DNA of 64,000 nt from JALYGY01 sp963800975 (GTDB taxonomy: Bacteria > Actinomycetota > Rubrobacteria > Rubrobacterales > Rubrobacteraceae): assembly GCA_963800975.1 (NCBI GenBank), contig CAWDDB010000006.1, positions 124,001 to 188,000 on the forward strand, given 5' to 3'. The translations under genes and the position numbers were made by a program. Within the stretch, counting starts at the first letter, position 1. Each line of letters opens with the position of its first letter. A model generated the notes under the pieces. That model saw only the letters and a program-made list of their open reading frames with translations. It was not told the DNA's origin and searched no databases. Shown here piece after piece: positions 35,747 to 44,948 of the stretch.

Positions 35747-36300
35747 GTGGCGAGGATCGAGGGTGTCGATCCGGGACTTGCACGAGGACAGGTAAAGGCG
35801 GTCTTCGAGGCCCAGATCAAGAAATGGGGTGGCGCCGCTCCTCAATCATCTGTTGTATGCGCGGCGTCCGACCATCTTCCGAGGCGCGCGGGCTATGTGG
35901 ACCGGGCTGGATTCCTCCGGTCTCCTCGACGGCCGGCTCGTCGCCCTCGATCAACAGGCGGGTCGCCGCCATAAACGGCTGCGAGTTCTGACAGGATCTG
36001 AACGCTGCCGTGGGCAGCGAACTGGGCGTCTCCGATGAGAAGATACTCGCGCTGGACGAGTACGCCACGAGCCCCCTGTACGAAGAGCGGGAGCGCGCGG
36101 CCCTGGAGTACGCCGACCGCATGACCATAACCGGCCAGGACGTGGACGACGAGCTCTTCTCCCGATTGCGCCGTTTCTTCGACGAGGACGCCCTGGTCGA
36201 GCTCACCGCAACCATCGCCTGGGAGAACTCTTCGAGCAAATTCAATCGCGCCCTGCGCGTACCGTCGCAGCGCCTGTGGAAAGGCCCGAAGAGCACCTAA
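35747..36300 (+). pseudogene. Carboxymuconolactone decarboxylase / AhpD-like protein with in-frame TGA at the CxxC motif (candidate selenoprotein), two +1 frameshifts
   Basis: From GTG 35747 the frames join to one CMD-family protein of about 183 residues: VARIEGVDPGLARGQVKAVF, then (base removed near 35831) APLLNHLLYARRPTIFRGAR, then (base removed near 35949) INRRVAAINGCEF, TGA, QDLNAAVGSELGVSDEKILA and a normal C-terminus ending KGPKST. Relatives have NGCEFC-x-DLN, so the TGA at 35989-35991 stands exactly at the second redox Cys. The residues on both sides keep their frame, so no insertion error is needed to explain it. Either this is selenocysteine (CxxU, known in AhpD-like selenoproteins) or a Cys-to-stop change in a damaged gene. 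Family role: peroxide or alkylhydroperoxide reduction, or related thiol chemistry. Confidence 0.7.
35989..36019 (+). promoter_or_regulatory. SECIS-like hairpin after the in-frame TGA
   Basis: After TGA (35989-35991), CGCTGCC (36003-36009) and GGCAGCG (36013-36019) form a perfect seven-pair stem closed by the loop GTG (36010-36012). Bacterial SECIS elements need a short stem, a small apical loop with G in its first two positions, and that G about 16-37 bases after the UGA; here the loop G is 19 bases away. The match is good, but short GC stems are common in this DNA. Confidence 0.45.
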
Positions 36301-36310
36301 GCCAAACGCC

Positions 36311-36331
36311 AACGGGCTGACCAACCCCGTT
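36311..36331 (+). terminator. Weak terminator-like inverted repeat after the CMD-type gene
   Basis: AACGGG (36311-36316) pairs with CCCGTT (36326-36331) eleven bases after the stop of the CMD-type gene. There is no long T-tract, so termination is uncertain. Confidence 0.3.
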
Positions 36332-36486
36332 TGCGGTTTCATTGTAGGTAACGATCATCCGGTCGTCGGTGACCTGCTCCCATACGCAATGGAGAAGAAT
36401 CGGCAATTCTGCGGATGCGCTTCCTCTCGCGCGCTGCCAACAATGAGACAAACATCAGCGTCGGAAGCAACGAGAGAGGTGCTGCG

Positions 36487-37914
36487 GTGATCGGAGAAAT
36501 GATCGGGGTGTCGGAAACAACGACGACGAGATCGGTACGGAAGGCGCCGCTCGTGTTGCTCCTCGCGCTAGGGTGGGTCGCCTTGCTTCTCGCGCTCCCC
36601 GGCGGCCCCGCGCACGCGGCGACCACCTTCACGGTAAACGACGCCGGCGACGCTGCGGACATCGATCTCGCCGACGACGGGTGCGACTCCGATCCCGCCG
36701 CGGGCAACCAGTGCACGTTCAGGGCGGCCATCGAGGAATCGAACGACACCTCGGGAGAGGACGCCATCGACTTCGGCATAGGCACCACCCCGACGGTCAA
36801 GACCATCTCGCCCGCCTCCGAGCTACCCGAGATAACCGAAGCCCTCACCATCGACGGCTACACCCAGCCCGGGTCGACCCCCAACACGCTGGCCACGGGC
36901 AACGACGCGGTGCACAAGGTGCAGCTCGACGGGACCAACGCTGGCTCCGGCGCGAACGGGCTGGAGATCTCCGGCCCGGGCAGCACCGTCAAGGGGCTGG
37001 TGATCAGGAGCTTCGAGGGCTACTGCGTCACCATCGCTTCGTCGGGGGCCGCCGGCCACACCATCGAGGGCAATTTCCTGGGCACCACGGTCAACGGGAG
37101 CGGTGCAAGGGGCAACGGCGGCGTGCGGATCGACAACGCGCCGGACAACGTGGTGGGGGGTACACAACCGGGGGCGCGCAACGTCATCTCGGGCAACGAC
37201 GGCGAGAGCGGCGTCAGCATCGTCGGCTCGGGGGCCACGGGCAACAGGGTGGAGGGCAACTACGTGGGCACCAGCGCCGACGGGAGAAGCGATCTTGGCA
37301 ACGTCCGGGATGGGATAACCATCAACCTAGGCGCGGGCTTCACCACGGTCGGGGGATCGACCCCGGGAGCGGGCAACCGCATCGCCCACAACGGCGCGGA
37401 CGGCATCGCGAACTCCGGTAGCGACTCGGCGGGCAACACCATCCTCTGGCAACTCCATCTTCGACAACGCCGAGCTGGGCATAGACCTCGAGGGCGGGAT
37501 CGAGGATGCCAGACGGCGTCACCTCGAACGACCCAGACGATCCTGACACCGGCCCCAGCGGCCTCCAGAACTTCCCCGTCATACTCTCAACCACGAAGAA
37601 ATCCGGGGCCCCGAAAACCACGATCACGACAATCTCCGGCAGGCTGAACAGCACCCCCTCCCAGGACTTCTTTATCCAGTGATTCCTCACGGCCGGAGGG
37701 ACGCCGGCCTCAGAGCACGGCGAGGGAGCGCTGCTGCTCGACGAGGTGCCCGTCTCCACCGACGCCAACGGGGGCGCGAGGTTCACCTGCGAGAGCACCT
37801 CGCCGCTGCTCGCGTCAGCGACCCGCTCCGACGGTGAGCGCGACGGCGACGAACGTGGCGACGGGGGACACCTCGGAGTTCTCCAGGAACAAGCTGGTCA
37901 CCACCTTCCCGTGA
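36487..37914 (+). pseudogene. Secreted CSLREA / right-handed beta-helix protein, frameshifted
   Basis: A signal peptide (LVLLLALGWVALLLALPGGP then AHA) is followed by a CSLREA-type domain: FTVNDAGDAAD, DDGCDSD and CTFRAAIEESN. Then come right-handed beta-helix repeats with NGLEISGPGSTVKGLVIRSF, HTIEGNFLGT, RNVISGNDGESGV and NRVEGNYVGT. The reading frame breaks near 37444; SGNSIFDNAELGIDLEGG, DGVTSNDPDDPDTGPSGLQN and TATNVATGDTSEFS continue in other frames to TGA 37912, each step again a +1 change, and an in-frame TGA lies at 37680. I chose the GTG at 36487 with GAGAGGT upstream; an ATG at 36415 is possible. Such proteins are cell-surface or extracellular and often bind or cleave polysaccharides. 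As written the product would end at 37647. Confidence 0.75.
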
Positions 37915-38024
37915 GGTGTTCTGGACCCGCGACGCGAGTAGAGGTGGTCCAGGATCTGGGGCGCGTGGCCCAACGATCGGTCGAGCCCATACGCGGGGTT
38001 GACCAGCTGAATTGCCGACAGGTC

Positions 38025-38041
38025 GCCCGCGGGAAGCGGGC
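38025..38041 (-). terminator. Short GC hairpin directly after the HAD gene
   Basis: GCCCGC (38025-38030) and GCGGGC (38036-38041) form a six-pair stem with a five-base loop immediately downstream of the HAD stop codon, between convergent genes. No T-tract follows on either strand. Confidence 0.3.
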
Positions 38042-38698
38042 TCAGATCACCCGCAGCTCGAAGCGCGGCCCGTTCTCGGGCCGGAGGGTAGCGCGGATGC
38101 TTGCCACGGAGGCAACCACCGCGTCCGCCTCGTCGAGCTCTTCTTCCCGATGGGTGGTGGCGACGGCGATGGCCCGCATGCCGGCGGATCTGGCCGCGGA
38201 TACGCCAGCGGGAGCGTCCTCGACCACGACGCACGCCTCCGGGCGCACGCCGAGGATCTCGGCGCCCTTGAGGTAGGCTTCGGGGTGGGGCTTGCCGTTC
38301 TCGACGTCGTCCGCGCTCACGAACCGCTCCGGCAGCGGCAGGTCGACGTATTGCAACCTGCGCGTCGCAAGGGCTCGCGAGCCCGAGGTGACCACGGTCC
38401 AGCCGTCGGGTGGGAGCGAGGAGAGCAGCTCGCGGGCGCCTTCGATCTCGCGGACGCCTTCGAGGTCTTCGGTCTCGATCCGCTCCAGCTCGCTTGCCTC
38501 CGATTCGACGTCGAGGTCGGGGGCGAAGAGGCGGACGATCTCGTTGGACCTGCGCCCGTGGGCGACCTCGAGGACGCGCCCGGCGTCGAGGCCCCGCCGT
38601 TCCGCCCAACCGCGCCAGGTACGAACCACGACCGCCGCCGAGTCCACCAGCACGCCGTCGAGGTCGAAGAGGACCGCGTCGCACTCGAAGGTTCTCAC
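38042..38698 (-). CDS. HAD family sugar-phosphate phosphatase-like hydrolase
   Basis: A 218-residue HAD-superfamily protein with motif I AVLFDLDGVLVDS (nucleophile and acid Asp), motif II WTVVTSGS, motif III Lys in NGKPHPEAYL and motif IV VVVEDAPAGV. The cap is the small helical type, as in glycerol-3-phosphatase, phosphoglycolate phosphatase or beta-phosphoglucomutase relatives. It probably removes phosphate from a small sugar or polyol phosphate. GGAG lies nine bases before the GTG at 38698; a GTG six bases upstream is possible. It is the last gene of a minus-strand group with the AEC carrier 35 bases away. Confidence 0.88.
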   Translation of the reverse strand: MRTFECDAVLFDLDGVLVDSAAVVVRTWRGWAERRGLDAGRVLEVAHGRRSNEIVRLFAPDLDVESEASELERIETEDLEGVREIEGARELLSSLPPDGWTVVTSGSRALATRRLQYVDLPLPERFVSADDVENGKPHPEAYLKGAEILGVRPEACVVVEDAPAGVSAARSAGMRAIAVATTHREEELDEADAVVASVASIRATLRPENGPRFELRVI

Positions 38699-38733
38699 AG
38701 ACACTCACTCCTATCCGTGGCCGGCGGCATACG

Positions 38734-39663
38734 TTACCTCACGCCCAGGAGAACGAGTATCAGGGTGAGGCTGAGCACGCTCGCCGCCGTTGAGACTACC
38801 ACGACGCTGCTCACGAACCGGGGACGGACGTCGAACTCGATCGCGAGTATCGTCACGTTCACGGCCGTCGGCATGCTGGAGAGCATGATGGCCAGCTTCG
38901 TCGAGAGCTCGTCCAGGTTCAGCAGGTACGCGAGGCCGATCGCGAGCGGGACGGAGAGCCCGAGGCGCAGGACCGTCGCCAGCGCGACTTTGGGTCCTTC
39001 GCTTATCCTGCTGGTCTCGGCCAGCTGCAAGCCGAGCACGATCAGGAGCAGCGGCACGGCGGCGTCGCCGATCAGATCCACGCCTCGGAACAGGTCGTTC
39101 GCGAGGCCCTCGCCCTCCGGGTCGAGCCGGATCCCCGCCGCCCAGACGGCCATGGCCGCGAGGACCGCGTAGAGCTGGGGCATCTTGAGCAGCCGCACGA
39201 GCCCTCCTCGCCGGTCGCCGTGGCCCGCCCCGGCGATGTAGATGGCGAGCGTCTGCGCGAGGATGGCCTGCACGACGAAGAAGAGCACCGCACGGTCGAA
39301 GCCTTCCCGGCCGAAGGCAAACTGCGCCGCGGGCAGCCCGTAGTTCCCCGCGTTCATGAACATGACGCAGAGCATCAGGGCCGCCCGGTCGATGCTGTCG
39401 AAACGCAGGATCAGGGCTACGAGCCACGCCACGATCCCGATCAGGACCACGAACAGCGTCATGAAGGCGGTAATGCGCACCGTCTCCGCGGCCTCGATCC
39501 GGGACTGCGCCAGGACGGAGAAGATCAGGGCCGGGCTCAGCAGATAGAGGCTCAGGCGGTTGACGGAAGTGAGGTCGAGCTCGAGCCTGCGCTGCAGCAG
39601 AAAGCCCGCGGCCACGACCACCAGGATCGGGAGCAGTACCTGCGCGAAGACGGTGAGCGCCAC
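38734..39663 (-). CDS. AEC family (auxin efflux carrier-like) transporter
   Basis: A 309-residue membrane protein with ten helices in two halves; family features are NRLSLYLLSPALIFSVLAQS early and MFMNAGNYGLPAAQFAFG in the middle, with PTAVNVTILAIEFD near the end. Bacterial AEC carriers move organic acids such as malonate, malate or lactate. The GTG start lies 25 bases after the amidase stop. The amidase-AEC pair suggests handling of a carboxylate released from an amide. Confidence 0.9.
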   Translation of the reverse strand: MALTVFAQVLLPILVVVAAGFLLQRRLELDLTSVNRLSLYLLSPALIFSVLAQSRIEAAETVRITAFMTLFVVLIGIVAWLVALILRFDSIDRAALMLCVMFMNAGNYGLPAAQFAFGREGFDRAVLFFVVQAILAQTLAIYIAGAGHGDRRGGLVRLLKMPQLYAVLAAMAVWAAGIRLDPEGEGLANDLFRGVDLIGDAAVPLLLIVLGLQLAETSRISEGPKVALATVLRLGLSVPLAIGLAYLLNLDELSTKLAIMLSSMPTAVNVTILAIEFDVRPRFVSSVVVVSTAASVLSLTLILVLLGVR

Positions 39664-39688
39664 TAGGATCGCCTGACGCCGGGCGGGA

Positions 39689-41107
39689 TCACACGACCAG
39701 CGGCGGACGGCGCTCGCCGTGGCGCGTGGCCCTCTCGAAAGCGTGGGCGAGCTGCAGGACGCCGAGGTCGTCCCTGTGCCTGCCCACGATCTGGATGCCG
39801 ACGGGCAACCCTTGTGGCGTGAAGCCGCATGGCACCGAGGCGGCGGGCAGACCGGCGACCGTCACGTAGTAGCAGGACTTCATCCAGTCTATGTAGGTCT
39901 CCATCCGCTCCCCGCCGATCTCGGTCACGTAGCGCTGCACCACGTCGAACGGCGGGACCTGGCTCACAGGAGCCACCAGGAACTCGTAGGACTGCATGAA
40001 GGCGCGCAAGCGATGGTAGATCTCCGTCCGCCCGAGCTCTGCACGTCCGATCCGCGGCCCGCTCAGGCCCGCCCCCTCCTCGATGTTCCAGACCACTGTG
40101 TCTTTCATCTGGTCCCTGTGATCCTCGAGCAGCTCACCGAAGGAAAGCTCGTAGCGCCACGCCCTGAGCACCTTGAAGACCTCGTCAGCGCCCGCGAAGT
40201 CCGGCTGGGCGTCCTCCACCACGCAGCCAAGGGATTCGAAGACGTGACGCTGGTCTTCCAGGACCGCTGTTACGCGGGCATCGACCGGCAGGCCGCCGAG
40301 GTCCCGGCTCCAGGCTACCCTCACGCCGCCGAGATCTCGTTCGAGGGGACGCAGGAACTGCGCTCCCGTCTCCGAGATGGAGAGAGGGTCGTGGTCGTCC
40401 GGGCCCGCGATCGCGCCAAGCACGAGCGCCGCGTCCTCGACCGTGCGGGCCATCGGACCGTCCACCGTGAGGGAGAGCCAGGACGTGGGATCCGGCCAGC
40501 TGGGGACCCTGCCCGGCGAGGGCCTGAAGCCCACCACGTTGCAGAAGCCAGCCGGGTTGCGCAGGGAGCCGCCCATGTCGCTGCCGTCGGCGATGGGCAC
40601 CATCCCGCACGCCAGCGCCGCGGCCGCGCCGCCGCTGCTCCCGCCGCACGTCTTCGTGGTGTCGTAGGGGTTGAGGGTTTCGCCGAAGACCGCGTTGAAC
40701 GTCTGCGAGCCGGCGCCGAACTCGGGCGTGTTGGTCTTGCCGACCGAGACGGCCCCGGCCTCCCTTAGCCGCTGTACGATCAGGGCGTCGTGGTCGGGGA
40801 CGAAGTTATCGTAGATGGGGGAGCCGAACGTGGTCCGAACGCCCTCCGTCGGGAAGAGGTCCTTGTGCGCAACCGGGAGCCCGGCCAGGGGCCCGACCTC
40901 CTCGCCGCGCGCGAGTGCCTCGTCGGTCGCGCCCGCCCGCTCAAGGGCACGCTCCGCGGTAAGGGTGACGATGGCGTTGACCTCCGGGTTGACGCGTTCG
41001 ATCTGCGCCAGGTGCGCCTCCATCACCTCCTGGGCCGAGAGCTCCCTCGCGCGCACGAGATGGACCATCGCGGTGGCGCTCAGGAAGCAAATCTCTTGTG
41101 CTGGCAT
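39689..41107 (-). CDS. Amidase signature family hydrolase
   Basis: A 472-residue amidase with the Ser-cisSer-Lys triad: Lys82 in VAHKDLF, the cis-Ser in CGGSSGGAAAA (157-158) and nucleophile Ser181 in GSDMGGSLRNP. The family includes aryl-acylamidase, peptide amidase and GatA; no gatB or gatC is adjacent, so it is catabolic. It hydrolyses a carboxamide to acid and ammonia or amine. It starts at ATG 41107, seven bases after the SDR gene on the same strand, which suggests the two act on one compound. Confidence 0.92.
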   Translation of the reverse strand: MPAQEICFLSATAMVHLVRARELSAQEVMEAHLAQIERVNPEVNAIVTLTAERALERAGATDEALARGEEVGPLAGLPVAHKDLFPTEGVRTTFGSPIYDNFVPDHDALIVQRLREAGAVSVGKTNTPEFGAGSQTFNAVFGETLNPYDTTKTCGGSSGGAAAALACGMVPIADGSDMGGSLRNPAGFCNVVGFRPSPGRVPSWPDPTSWLSLTVDGPMARTVEDAALVLGAIAGPDDHDPLSISETGAQFLRPLERDLGGVRVAWSRDLGGLPVDARVTAVLEDQRHVFESLGCVVEDAQPDFAGADEVFKVLRAWRYELSFGELLEDHRDQMKDTVVWNIEEGAGLSGPRIGRAELGRTEIYHRLRAFMQSYEFLVAPVSQVPPFDVVQRYVTEIGGERMETYIDWMKSCYYVTVAGLPAASVPCGFTPQGLPVGIQIVGRHRDDLGVLQLAHAFERATRHGERRPPLVV

Positions 41108-41114
41108 CGTTCTG

Positions 41115-41915
41115 CTACGGGCTTCGTTCGTCGAGGTCTTTGATCATGTCCTGCATCATCTGCAGGTTGCCTGCGCTGAGACCCCCGTCGACGGTGAGCA
41201 CTGCTCCGGAGATCCAGGCCGCCTCGTCCGACGACAGGAAGAGGGCGGCTCCGGCCACGTCCTCCGGTTCGCCGATGCGGCCGAGCGGGTACCACTTTGC
41301 GACGCGATCGAAGACGGCGGGATCTTTCCGGCTGCGCTCCTCCCAGGCCGCCGTACGCAGCGTGCCGGGGGCTATGGCGTTTGCTCGTATGCCGTACGGT
41401 CCGTAACGCACGGCCAGGCTCCTCGTCAGGCTGAGGATTCCGGCCTTGGCCGCGCTGTAGGCCTCGTTGCCGTAGTAGGCGAGGGCGTTCACCGAGGCGA
41501 TGCTGAGGATTACCCCAGACTTCTTCTCCGTCATGTCCGCAAGCACGGCCTGCGAGCAGAGGAAGGCCCCCTTCAGCGTGATGTCTACGTCCTGATCCCA
41601 GACCTCCTCGCTCGTACCGAGGAAGTCGGCGTCGGTGGCTTTCGCCGCGTTGTTGATCAAAATGTCCGCAGGTCCGAACGCTTCCCTCGCCGCCGCGACC
41701 ATCGCCTTGACGTCGTCCGCGTTGGTCACGTCCGCGGTTTGTGCCAGGGACGTGCCGCCCGCCCCGGATATCTCGTCTGCGACCGTGCTCGCGCGATCTC
41801 CCTCCACGTCCGCGACCACGACGGCCGCGCCCTCCGCGGCGAAGCGGTGCGCCAGCAGTCGTCCGAGTCCCGAGCCGCTCCCCGTTATGATGGTCACCCT
41901 GTCTTCGAAACGCAC
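41115..41915 (-). CDS. SDR family oxidoreductase
   Basis: A 266-residue classical short-chain dehydrogenase with TGSGSGLG (cofactor loop), INNAA, a Ser in SIASVNA, the YSAAK active-site Tyr and Lys, and APGTLRT after it. The acidic residue after the second strand (VADVEGD) favours NAD over NADP. It is the first gene of the minus-strand group SDR-amidase-AEC-HAD, and is divergent from the unknown gene at 42061. The substrate is not known. Confidence 0.93.
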   Translation of the reverse strand: MRFEDRVTIITGSGSGLGRLLAHRFAAEGAAVVVADVEGDRASTVADEISGAGGTSLAQTADVTNADDVKAMVAAAREAFGPADILINNAAKATDADFLGTSEEVWDQDVDITLKGAFLCSQAVLADMTEKKSGVILSIASVNALAYYGNEAYSAAKAGILSLTRSLAVRYGPYGIRANAIAPGTLRTAAWEERSRKDPAVFDRVAKWYPLGRIGEPEDVAGAALFLSSDEAAWISGAVLTVDGGLSAGNLQMMQDMIKDLDERSP

Positions 41916-42060
41916 CTTCGCCTCCCGCGATCGTGGTTTGCGTCGGCTTCACCGCTTACGCAACCAGAGACATGATAGAGCGGTTGCCCTCCATTGGTTC
42001 AAGGGTAGGATGCCAGTTCCATGGCTTGATCGCACGCCTCCTGACGTTTAGTCTGGGTTC

Positions 42061-43284
42061 ATGGAGACCTCGATGTTCGCGTTCGCCACCGACCTCCACG
42101 ACGAGGGGCTCCACACGGTTCTCGACAACGTCCAGGACCGGGCGGGGGTGAACGGGTTGACGATGGCAGTCGCCTACCACGACGCACGGGACCTCTTTCC
42201 CCACAACCCGGTCCGCAAAGTGCGCTACCTGGAAGGCGGTGCCGTCTTCTTCCCCCCGGACAAAGCTCGTTACGAAGGGTTGCGGCTCCAGCCGCGCGTC
42301 AGCGAGCTTGCCCGGTCGGAGGATATTCTCGGCGACCTTTGCGAGGCCGCCGGAGATCGGGGCATGCGCGTGAACGCGTGGGCGGTATTCCTGCACAACG
42401 ATCGGCTCGGTTTCGAGCATCCCGAGTGCGCGACGCAGAACGCCTTCGGAGACCGTTATCTCACGGACCTCTGCCCCTCGAACCCTGACGTGCGAGCGTA
42501 CGCACGCGCCCTCGCCTCGGACATCGCCCGCTACGAGGTCTCGGCCGTCCTCGCGGAGTCGCTCCACTTCCACGGTCTCGGGCACGGGTACCATCACGAG
42601 CGGTACTTCGAGGAACTCGGCACCATCGGGACCTACCTGCTGGGCCTGTGCTTCTGTGTTCATTGCCTCCAAGCGGCCAACCACGCCGGGGTGGACGCCG
42701 AGCTGGTTCACCGCACGGTCCGAGACGAGCTGCAGCACCGCTTCTCGGCCGGAGGTGAGGACCAACTCGGAGAGCTGACGCGAGACGCCCTCGAGCCCAT
42801 CGGAGGCCAAGAGTTGCTCGGGTACCTCGAAGCAAGAGCACAAACGGTCACGTCTCTGGCGGATGAGGTGTCGGTTGCGGTGGGTGAGGATACGAGCATC
42901 ATCTTCCTCGACCTCTCCGGCGCGGAGAAGGGCTTCGCGACGGGGCATCCCGAAGGCGCGGCGACGCCCACGATCGGGTGGCAGGCGGGCATCGACGTTG
43001 CCGTCCTGTCGGATACGTGCGACGTCGTTGAGGTGACCGGATACGCCGCCGATCCCGAGCGGCTGAACTTCGATCTCGACGCTTACCAGGCCCCGATCCC
43101 GGACTCCTCGCGGGTCGGGCTCTTGCTGCGTCCCATGCCTCCGGATTGCCGGTCGGCCGACAACCTGGCCGCCAAAGTCGCCCTTGCGCGGGAGAGGGGG
43201 CTCAGTCGCGTCGACTTCTACCACTACGGCTTCTGCCGACTGCACGCTCTGGACTGGATTCGGCGGTCGCTCGCCACCGCCTGA
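42061..43284 (+). CDS. Conserved protein of unknown function, probable TIM-barrel enzyme
   Basis: A 407-residue protein with no family name I can give. It has charged pockets typical of carbohydrate enzymes: MAVAYHDARDLFPHNP, VNAWAVFLHNDRLGFEHP, LCPSNPDVRAYARALASDI, LAESLHFHGLGHGYHHER and a conserved CFCVHC. The alternation of strands and helices and the strand-end His/Asp/Glu residues suggest a glycoside-hydrolase-like barrel. No signal peptide is seen. It stands upstream of a sugar porter, which supports a sugar-related role; this is inference. The ATG at 42061 lacks a strong ribosome site. Confidence 0.75.
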   Translation: METSMFAFATDLHDEGLHTVLDNVQDRAGVNGLTMAVAYHDARDLFPHNPVRKVRYLEGGAVFFPPDKARYEGLRLQPRVSELARSEDILGDLCEAAGDRGMRVNAWAVFLHNDRLGFEHPECATQNAFGDRYLTDLCPSNPDVRAYARALASDIARYEVSAVLAESLHFHGLGHGYHHERYFEELGTIGTYLLGLCFCVHCLQAANHAGVDAELVHRTVRDELQHRFSAGGEDQLGELTRDALEPIGGQELLGYLEARAQTVTSLADEVSVAVGEDTSIIFLDLSGAEKGFATGHPEGAATPTIGWQAGIDVAVLSDTCDVVEVTGYAADPERLNFDLDAYQAPIPDSSRVGLLLRPMPPDCRSADNLAAKVALARERGLSRVDFYHYGFCRLHALDWIRRSLATA

Positions 43285-43474
43285 CCCGAGTCGGGCGGTG
43301 CGTGTTGGGGTGGATACGGATTGTTGCGCCTGCGAAAACGGGGCCTTACTATTCGGACTGAATTGGCTGCGGGGACGGGGGATCTGTGAGGAAGTCGGCC
43401 AACATTACCGGGATGGAACCGCACAGCCGGATTGCTCCTTGGATTCTGGATGGAGCTTCGATCTGGACCGGTAG

Positions 43475-44890
43475 ATGACGGCGGGTGGTGGGGCGCCACG
43501 CGGTCCTGACGGAGCGGGTGTGTCGCGTTGGGGGACCGTATCACGGTTGAACGTGGTTATCGCGGGCACCGCCGCGATAATAGGCATCATCTACGGCTAC
43601 GATCTGGGCTCCATAGCCAGCGCGATCCTCTTTTTGCAGCCGGATCTTGGCCTCTCCACCTTCATGGTCTCCGTGGTGACCGCCACGGTGGTGCTCGGCC
43701 AGCTGTTTGGCGCCCTCTTCGCCGGCCGCATCACCAACACGATCGGACGCAAGCGCACGATGGTGCTGGTGGCTTTGGGCTACGCGGTGTTCGCGGCTTT
43801 GCAGGGGCTGGCTCCCAACGAGTGGTTCTTGATCGCCGCCCGGTTTCTGCTGGGTTTCACCATCGGCGTCTCGATCGTGACGGCGCCAGCCTACATCGCG
43901 GAGTCGGCGCCCAGGACCGTCCGGGGTTCCATGATCGTCACCTTCCAGATAGCCACCGTCCTAGGCATCGCCGTCGCCTACTTTATCGGGGCGGCTCTGG
44001 CCGCCACGGAGAGCTGGCGCCTGATCCTCTCCCTCTCGGCCATCCCCGCCCTCGTCGTGCTGTTCCTCGTCCTCCGCCTGCCGGACACGCCCCGCTGGTC
44101 CCTGATGAACGGCCGGCGCGAGGAGGCGCTGGAGCTCGTGCGCGCCGTCCAGCCCGACGTGGACCCCGAGGAAGAGGTGAGGATGATCGAAGAAGACCTC
44201 AGCTACGAGGAGAAGGGCAGCTTCTTCGAGCTCTTCCAGGGGCACTTCCGGCTGGCCGCCACCTTCGTCATCGGCCTCGGCTTCCTGATCCAGATCACCG
44301 GGATCAACGCCATCGTCTACTACAGCCCGACGATCATCCAGCAGGTGGGCGTCACGAACCCCGTCACCGCGATCGCCGTGAACGGCCTGATCCAGCTCGC
44401 CGGCGCGGTGGCGGTGGGGGGCGCCTTCCTCGTGGTAGACAGGTGGGGACGCAGGCCCACGCTGCTAACGGGGGTTGGCACGATGGCGGCGGCCAACGCG
44501 ATCCTCATCCTCGCCTTCGCGCTGGGGCCGTCGGCGCCGCTGGCCTTCGTCGGCATCTTGCTCTTCGTCGTGGGCTTCAACTTCGGCTACGGGTCGCTGG
44601 TCTGGATCTACGCCTCCGAGAGCTTCCCCGCGCGGCTCCGCACGCAAGGCGGTTCGGCCATGCTCACCTCGGACCTGCTCGCGAACTTCATCGTGGGCGT
44701 AGTGTTCCTCAACGCCCTGGGTGCCCTGGGCGGGTCCCTGACCTTCGGAATCTTCCTGGGGCTGGCGATCCTCTCGCTCCTGTTCATCTACAGGCTGGCC
44801 CCCGAAACGAAGGGGCGACAGCTGGAGTCGATCCGGAGTTACTGGTACAACGGCGGTCGCTGGCCGGAGGACACGGAGACCCGTACGTGA
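43475..44890 (+). CDS. MFS sugar porter
   Basis: A 471-residue sugar porter with twelve helices. Family hallmarks are GYDLGSIASAIL in helix 1, GRKRTM between helices 2 and 3, SAPRTVRGSM, ITGINAIVYYSPTI in helix 7, DRWGRRP and the ending APETKGRQLE. It should take up a hexose, pentose, polyol or inositol with protons. The N-terminal 20 residues are hydrophilic. The 190 bases upstream hold no feature I can name. It may serve the unknown barrel enzyme before it. Confidence 0.93.
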   Translation: MTAGGGAPRGPDGAGVSRWGTVSRLNVVIAGTAAIIGIIYGYDLGSIASAILFLQPDLGLSTFMVSVVTATVVLGQLFGALFAGRITNTIGRKRTMVLVALGYAVFAALQGLAPNEWFLIAARFLLGFTIGVSIVTAPAYIAESAPRTVRGSMIVTFQIATVLGIAVAYFIGAALAATESWRLILSLSAIPALVVLFLVLRLPDTPRWSLMNGRREEALELVRAVQPDVDPEEEVRMIEEDLSYEEKGSFFELFQGHFRLAATFVIGLGFLIQITGINAIVYYSPTIIQQVGVTNPVTAIAVNGLIQLAGAVAVGGAFLVVDRWGRRPTLLTGVGTMAAANAILILAFALGPSAPLAFVGILLFVVGFNFGYGSLVWIYASESFPARLRTQGGSAMLTSDLLANFIVGVVFLNALGALGGSLTFGIFLGLAILSLLFIYRLAPETKGRQLESIRSYWYNGGRWPEDTETRT

Positions 44891-44948
44891 CGCGCCGCTA
44901 GATGCTAGCTCGCGAGACAGGCGCCGCGCGCTGAAAGTGATAGAGGAA

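Noticed and set aside
37680..37682. Second selenocysteine codon in the beta-helix gene
   Set aside because: No Cys or redox motif is expected there, no hairpin of the right type follows, and three further +1 insertions could create the TGA.
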